From the IMG/VR virus record IMGVR_UViG_3300023180_000348, positions 1 to 26,266 of that record: a DNA stretch of 26,266 bases. One strand, written 5' to 3'. The DNA comes from a virus. Below are positions 6,231 through 15,200 of this stretch, in pieces (within the stretch, counting starts at the first letter, position 1; every line of letters begins with the position of its first letter). The position numbers were made by a program, and so were the translations under genes. Below the pieces are notes generated by a model, which did not search any database, had not been told where the DNA came from, and saw only the letters and a list, made by a program, of their open reading frames with translations.

Positions 6231-9200
6231 CTTCTCTTGTTGAGAATGTATCCGTTGGAGCTACTGTTTTAACAGTTGACTCTACACTTGGATTCCCTAA
6301 TGAAGGTTCTATGTATGTTGGTACTGGCCAAACGGTTGGTATTGCAACATACACTAGTAAATCTTCCACCCAATTCTTTGGTGTTACTGGAATCACTTCG
6401 GCATATACAGAAACACAGTATGTAAGATCTGCGGATACTGTTATTTCTTATGAAAATGGTGATATCACCAAACCAGTATATTTCAGACTTACATCAGTCG
6501 TAACTGGTGCTGATATTGATGATATTGGATTTTTGAGTGAGGGTGATGTATTAGAGGCAAAAAATCTTGGAAACGTTTCTATTCCAACAAATTATAGATT
6601 GAATTCCTGGATTCATAATATTAAAACAAAGAGTGATGTAGCACAAGACATTAGAACTAATACTTCGACTGTTAATGTTGTTACTAACGAAGTTACTACA
6701 GTGACTCCGCATTTATTAACTCTTAATGATTCAGTAACTCTTTTGGATGTGTCATCGAACATCCCTTCGAATGTCACTGGAACCGTAAGTCAGGTTGTTA
6801 ATACTAACCAATTTAAAGTTAATATATCTTCTGGATCTCTAAACACATCTATCAAGTATGTTGTCAGAAAGAACCTAACTTTTGCGTCAAGTAATTCTTC
6901 ACTGATCAATGTATCCAATTTTGTATCAAACGTACAAAATACATATACAAATCTCGATGAGACTAGAAATTATGTAGCTTCTGGATCTTTACCATCATAT
7001 AAAATTTACGCCACAAATAGAAGAAAAACATTCAATATTGATGATATTGGTAATAATACTATCACAATCAATAATCATGGATTCTACAATGGAGATTTGG
7101 TTAGATACTCTCCAGTTTCTGCTGGCAGTAGTGCTGTAACTGGACTTTCTACTGGATCAACATATGCAGTTACTAGAATCAGTGGAAACGAAATTAAGTT
7201 ATCCCAAAGTGCGTTTGACGCAGCCTCGAAGAGATTTATTACTCTAGTTGGTGCTGGATCTAGTCATGAGTTAATTCCAAATGAGTTGGTCAATAAAAAC
7301 CTTTCTTATCAGAATTTCTTTAGAGAGTTTCCAATTACTCCATCACTGAAAGAGAAAGAGTATGAATTAAAGAATGAACCCATTGGTATGTTCGTCAATG
7401 GTGTTGAATTAGTTTCTAACAGATCTGGTGATAACATTTACTACGGAGCTATTTCAAATATTTCTGTTGATAATGGTGGTTCTGGATATGATGTAATTAA
7501 TCCACCAAATATTCATATTGGTGATACTGTTGGCACTGGCGCAACTGCATATGCAATTGTCGAAAATGGATCTTTAGATTCCATTGAGATTATTTCTGGT
7601 GGTTATGATATTAGAGCCGTACCTAATGTATCAATCATTGGTGGAAATGGATCTGGAGCTACTGCTTCAGCAAGACTTAGATCAATAAGAAATACAAGAA
7701 CATTCAATGCTGACATTGATGTCAATACAACGGATGATCAGATCGTATTTAATTCAAAACACCTATTTTACAATGGTGAATCGGTATTTTATGAAAAGGC
7801 AAATAACTTTGCAGCTGTTGGTGGACTGGTAGATAGTTCAATCTACTATGTCCATAAAGTAAATGACACCACAATTCAGTTGATGGTAAAATATGAGGAT
7901 GCAGCTGCAGGAATAAATCCAATTGACTTGACCAGTAAGTCGGCGGGTACTAACACACTTACTGCAACAACAAGTAGAAATATTCTTGATAAAATTATCG
8001 TTGATAATGCTGGATCTGGATATTCAAATCGAAAGGTTTTAGTAGAATCTGCCATCTATCCTCCAACTGATTACACAGCTGAGTCAACAATCAGAAGTGG
8101 AATCAATACCTCAAATGATTATATCTTCTTTAAGGCACATGGATTCAATCATGGTGATTTAGTAGAGTATAGAACCACAGAAACTGAAATTACTGGTCTT
8201 AGTACAACACAAAATTATTATATTAATAAACTTAATGATGACAAGTTTAATCTTGTTAGTGCTGGTATTGGAACAACCGCTTCGAGTATAGATTTTGATA
8301 AAAAAGACTACATCAGTTTCGGTTCAATTGGTGTTGGTACTCATATATTCAAATATCCAGATATCAACGTTGTCGTAGATACGATTTCTGGAACAGCCAG
8401 TACTGCAATTTCTCATCCAGTAGTGAGACCAATTTGCACTGGTGAGATAACACAAGTACAGTTAACATCTATTGGTTCTGGATATGGTGTAACTGACACC
8501 TTCAATGTACATAGAAGACCAAACGTAACAATATCAAATGGTTCTGGTGCAGTTATTGATGTTGTTGTGACCGAAGGTCAAATAACTCAGGCATTTGTTA
8601 AAATTTCTGGTAGTGGGTATGTAACACCACCAACTTTGGTGGTTAATGGTGATGGAAAATATGCAAAACTTGTAGCTAACTTATCAGATGGTCAATTAAG
8701 TAGTGTTTCCATTGTTGATTCTGGAAAAGGATATACTCAAAGTAACACTACGGTAAGTGTTGTCACCGCAGGCGTCGGTGCAAAACTGACCGCAGATGTA
8801 ACCAAATGGCAAGTAGATTTTGTACAGAAATATAAAGACTCCATTAATGAGAATGATGATGGTGTCATTTTAGCAAGTCAAAATGAAAATTATGGATTAA
8901 AATTTGTACACTCATATCTCTCCAGAAAATTAAGACTTTCTCTCAACGATAACATTGAGGATGATTTCAGTGAAAAGTCAACCGTAGCTCACTCACCTAT
9001 TGTTGGATGGGCATATGATGGTTGTCCGATTTATGGTCCATATGGATATAGTTCACCAACTGGAGGAGCCATTCGTAGACTTACTCCAAGTTATACACTT
9101 GCAACAAAATCCAATAGGCCTCCAACATCAATCTATTCATTAGGATTCTTTATCAATGACTGGGAATATACCGCAGATGGTGATCTTGATGAATATAATG

Positions 9201-12200
9201 GTAGATTCTGCAAAACACCAGAATTCCCAGATGGAGTTTATGCATATTTCTGTACCATTGAAGCCACGGATAGTTCAGATTCTCCATTTACAAATACTAG
9301 GGAGCCTTTATTCCCATATGTTTTAAATGGATATAAACATGAGGTAAATCCTTTTAACTTAAATCCTTCCTCTATACAAAATATTTCTTTAATTAATAAT
9401 GGAACACTTGTAAGAAATACTTATCCGTATAAATTCGGATTTAAGTCAAGTGCGTATGATTATTTGACAACTAATAATCTTGAAGATACTCAGATAACAG
9501 TTAGAAATATTATTAGGACTGGAATTGGGTCTGTAAGTGTAGTTGTACCAGGTATCGACTATAAAGTAAATGATCCAATTACTTTTAACAACATTAACAG
9601 TGGTGGTCAATCAGCGTCAGCTGTTGTTAAAACTCTTGTTGGAAAAGGTGTTTCTAGTATCTCGTTTACTGAAACTGAAGTAAACAATATAACCTTTACT
9701 ATTGAGAATCAAACTGTAACTGGTGTTGCAACCACTGCACACAATCTTTCTAATAATGATATTGTTATTATTAGTGGAATTGGAACAGGAGAACTCAAGT
9801 TCATTGAAGGGAAAAGAACTATCTCGGTTTCTTCTGTAACATCTAGACTCGATGTTGGTATTGGTACTAGTGGTGCAACTGGAATCACCACCACATTGGT
9901 TCTTGCAAATTCTGGATCAACTCCAAACATTTTCGTTGATGATGTTATCGGTATTGGAAGTGAAAGAATGAGAGTTCTTTCAATCAACGCAGATAAAAAC
10001 GAATATAGAGTTCGTCGTGTTGCAGGCTTACTGACCTCTCATGAAGCTGGCGAACAGGTAACAATTGATCAGAGTAGATTCTCCTTCACTGTTGGTATCA
10101 AAACAAATCTAACAACACCAGCAAACAAAAAAATTGTTTTCAATCCACAAAATTCTATTGGAATTGGAACGACGGTTGTTGTTCAGAGTGTAGCTGGTGT
10201 TGGTACAACCACTGTTGTTAGAGTAAAGGCATATGATGGAACAATCTTAACCAATCACCAACTGCCTCCATCTGGATCTTCTGCGGACAACATGATTAGT
10301 ATTTCTAATCATGGATTGTTATCTGGTCAAAAATTAACCTATAGTGCGGGCCCAACAGGTGTTGCATTAACAGTATCTAATAATCTTGATCTGAGTAACC
10401 CATTTAATTTGTCGGATGGACAAACTGTCTATGCTGTTGATAAGGGTAATAACCTTCTGGGAATTACTACAACAAAGGCTGGAATTGGAAGTACATCAAC
10501 ATCTCTCTATTTTACACCAGTTCAGGAAAATACTGGAGTCGAACATTCATTTGAAACTGCCAATCTTTCATATGTTGGTAGTGTAAAACGATATGATGTT
10601 ACCATGAAGACCGTTGATTCTCATGAATTGAAAACTGGTGACAACATATCCGTTCACTTACTTCCAAACACAACAAAATCAGTAGCTCTTGAGTATGATA
10701 CCATTTCAAGAAAAACTACTATTGATCCAAAATATTTTGCAACATCTGCTGTTGGTGTTGGAACTTCCCTGTCTACCATAACCATCACTGATCACAAATA
10801 TTCAAGTGGTGATAAAATTCTTTATAGTTCATCAAATCCAATCACTCCTTTGACAAATAAAGGTGAGTATTATGTTCAAAGGCTAGATGATAACAGATTT
10901 AGATTATCGACAAATTATGTTGATGCAACTAAGTTTGGTGGTCAATTTATTGGAATTACTAGTTTTGGATCTGGTGTTCATAAGGTAACTGCAATCAATC
11001 CACATGTTACGGCTAGAAGAGGTCAAACCATTGGATTTGCGGTTTCTGATGTAACGGTTCAAGACTTTAAACTCGAATTCTTTGAAGATGAAAGTTTTGA
11101 AAATAGATATGAGGGATTTGGTATCAGTACCGAAGTAACAAGATCTGGAACACCTGGAACTTCTGGTGCTGTAGTGAACTTGAAACTCTCTGAGAGTGTA
11201 CCTTCTCCACTTTACTACAAATTAACGCCGCAGAGTCTGGATACTATTTCTGTCACCAAGAGAGATGCAAATCCAGATGTTAGTGTTAATAATGGATCTA
11301 AGATTATTATCTTTGATAGTGTTTACTCTGGTAGACACGGTATCACGAGTACATCTGATACTGAGCTTAGATATCAAGTAACTGAAGAACCAGAATCTGC
11401 AAGTTACACATCATCATCTGGAATTACTACATTTAGTTATAGTACAGATTCTACTAATGCTCTTGGTGGAATTAACGAAATCAAAGTTAATTTTGGTGGT
11501 ATCAATTACCTGAGAAATCCTGGAATTACTACAATTAGAACCACATCAGGCAAAAATGCGATTCTAAGACTGTATGATGATCAGGTTGGAAGACCAGGTG
11601 CAAGAGAAGTTGTCAATCTGGGATTTGAATATCCATCTGATAATACTATCAAACCTTCTGTTGATCTACCAACGGTAGTTACTATTACTAATAACTATGT
11701 TCTTAACAAAGTTGGTATCGTAACCGCTGGTAGAAATTACATTATTGCTCCAGATTTAATTATTCCAGATAGACCAGATGTAACACTGGTTGCTAACTTA
11801 GAAGGAACTTCTATTGGATCTGTAGAAGTTACAAATGTTGGTCGTGGATTTAACGAGGTTCCAAATCCACCAAGGATTGTTGCGGTTAGAAACACAAATG
11901 GTGTTGGTATTGTTTCTGCAAGTTCTAATGGGGACACCAATTTCTTGACCATTACACAACCTACTAATGGTTGGAGGGCTGATGGATCAGACTTCCCATT
12001 TGATGTGGGAGATAAAATCTTTGTTGAAGGCATCGGACTAACAACGTCATTAACATCAACTGGTGGTTACAATTCTGAGGATTATGATTATAACTTCTTT
12101 GAGATTTTGACTAGAAATCCATCGAGTGCTCAGATTACTTATTCTATCGCTGGAATCGGAACCACTGGTGGAACTTTCAATGCAGATGATAGTGCTGGTA

Positions 12201-15200
12201 GAGTTATTAAATCAACAGATCTTCCCACATTCTCGGCTGAACTAAATTCAGAGTCATTCTTCTCTGGTGAAAGAGTAACTTATGGTTCTGATGGAATTGG
12301 TTTTGTTCTTGATAATCAAGGTTATGATCCAGTAACGAATACTGTTAGACTAAGATCCTTAACCGCATCTATCAATATTGGAGACGTTGTTAAAGGTTTC
12401 TTATCTGGATCAGAAGGCACAGTTGCCAATGTAGAAACACCTAATAAATTCTTCAATGTTGGCTTTGGTGCGGAAAGGACGAAAGGTTGGCAGAGAGACA
12501 CTGGTAAATTAAATGACGACTTCCAGAAAATCGAAGATAATGACTACTATCAAAACTTCTCATACTCAATTAAGAGTCAAGTTCAAGAGAAAGAATGGAA
12601 AGATGCTGTAAACAGTATTGTTCATCCAACTGGATATAAAAATTTCTCCGACCTTGTTGTTATTTCTTCAACCACTGCTGGATTTGGTAGAAGCTCAAAT
12701 CTTGATCTTGGTCAACCAACAAGTGATACGGTTCTTTCTGTTAATATTGATAACTTGAAATCTTTCTATACTAGAGATGATTTTGATATTGGTGGAGAGG
12801 AAACTCTTACCAATGGTCTTTCTAAGTTTGTGACCCTACAAAATAAGAGAATTTCGGCCTTTATTAATGTGGACTCTAACCGAGTTGATATTATTGATGA
12901 TATTTCCGATCAGTTTACTGGTATTGGAACAACAACTAGTACAAACATTGTTGGATTGACAACCTTTAAACTTACTAGAACGAACAGATCGGTTGTTCTC
13001 TTCAACAAAGTATTTGATGGTTCAAGTTCAAGTGTAGTTTCTGTTGGTTCTTCTATTATCAGAATCAACAACCATGACTTCCAGACTGGTGAAAGAATCA
13101 AGTATGATCCTGGTGCAGCCTATGGCAACAATAGAGTTGGTATTGTAACAACCAATAAAGTTCTTGGTGGTGTTTCCACTTCGTTCATGCCTGCAGAAGT
13201 TTATGTTATCAAGATTGACAATAACAGATTCTCTCTGGCTGGATTGAACACTGCCGTTACAAATAATGAACCCTTCTTCTTCCGTGCAGTTGGATCTGGT
13301 ACAAGTCATTCATTCGATGTTTTAAACCCAGACAAGAGAGTTGTTATTGACGTTGATGGTATGGTTCAGTCTCCACTCTTTAAGAGAGGCATTAATGTAA
13401 CTCTTGCTGAAGCTGTTGGAGTTGGTTCTACAACTATTAAGGTCACTGGAATTACATCAATTACTGCAAATGATTTGTTTAATATTGACAATGAGATTAT
13501 GCAGGTGGGTGTTGTTGGATTTGGTTCAACAAACGTACTAACGGTTGATCGTGGATTACTTGGAAGTGTTGCAGCTGCACACACAGTTGGTGCTGCAGTA
13601 ACTGTACGTGGTGGTAACTTCCATATTGTTAAGGATGTGATTCACTTTGTTACTGCTCCATATGGACCAACTGGAGTTAGTACATTACAACCAGGTATTA
13701 GCACATCTTCTACTTTTGGTGGTCGTGTATTCAATAGAAAGAATCCAAATACCAACTTTATTTTTGATGACATTTCCGACCAATTCACTGGTATTGGTAA
13801 GACATTTACACTTCTTCAGGATGATCAGGACGTTACTGGTATTGTTACTACAATATCTGGTCCTGGTGGTAGTAATGAAGTTGTAAACAATGGATTTATC
13901 CTTATTAACAACGTTGTTCAGTCTCCATTGGTTGATTACACCATGGACGAAAGAACTGGATCTGGAATTGGTGCTTCTATCTTCTTCACTGGAACGACCA
14001 GAACTAATCTTCCTAGGGGTGGAATTGTTGGGGACGTTTCTGTTGGTTTTGGTTCTGGATACCAGAATTTGGTTGCAGCTGCCGCAACCGCAGTTGTAAA
14101 CGGTTCGGGTGCAATTGAGTCGGTTGTTGTTACTGGTGGTGGATCGGGATACAGATCTTCTGATTCTGTTTCTATTCAGATTTTCAATCCTCTTGGAATC
14201 GGATCAACGGCAGTTCTTTCAGCAACTGTCGGAACTGCAGGAACAATTACTGGTATTTCTACAGTAAGTGGTGGATCTGGATATGCATCCACAACTCCTC
14301 CAGTAATCGTTGTTGGTATTCCGACAGCATACAATAATGTATCATTTACTGGTGGACAAGGAAATGGATTTAAGGCTACTGTTGTAGTTGGTACGGGCGG
14401 AAGCATCATTGATTTCAATATCACTGATAGAGGAATTGGATATTATAATGGTGATGTTTTAACTGCCGCTGGAATCCCAACAGATCCAAATGTTGGTGCG
14501 GCATTTAGTGCATTTACATTCACTGTTAATAGTAGAATCGATGACAAGTTCTCTGGATTTAGTTTCGGTCAGATTCTTCCACTTGATAGTTTTGCTGATG
14601 AATTTGATGGAAGTCAAACTGTATTCACCTTAACAAAGACTACAGTTACTACTGAGATCATTAACATTGATACTGAAGACACCTCTCTTGATGTTGGTAA
14701 TAATTTGATCATCTTCATTAATGATATTTTACAGAGACCAGGTGCAAACTATACTTTCACTGGAGGAACCCAAGTTCAGTTTACCGAAGCTCCAAAAGCT
14801 GGAAGTAAGTGTCAGGTCTTGTTCTACAGAGGATCTAATGCAGACGTAACTGATGGAACTCCTTTCCCAACGGTTAAGATTGGAGATAGACTGACCTTAC
14901 AGAGAAAAAATAATATTGTTGGTCAACTTGATAGAAGGGTAACTGCGATTACTGGTGTTAAAAAGGCAGAAACTAATTTGTATGCTGGTGTTGGTATTAA
15001 CTCTAACGCCGCATTTACAAGGTCTGTTTCTTGGCAAAAACAAACAAGTGATTTGATTCTGAACAATCAAGCTCTTCCAAAATCAAGAACCTCACTGATT
15101 GGCAAAATTCATCCAACCACTAGAATTATTCAGAATGTTGGTGTTTCTTCAGATGCAATTTTTGTAGAGAACGCATTCCCACTGTTTAGTGCTTATGATA

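Noticed and set aside
9709-9987. Reverse-strand open frames in the large structural genes, for example here and at 11737-12033, 15691-15969 and 17319-17762
   Set aside because: They mirror Gly/Thr/Val-rich coding on the + strand, lack ribosome sites and recognisable proteins, and would lie wholly inside well-supported genes.
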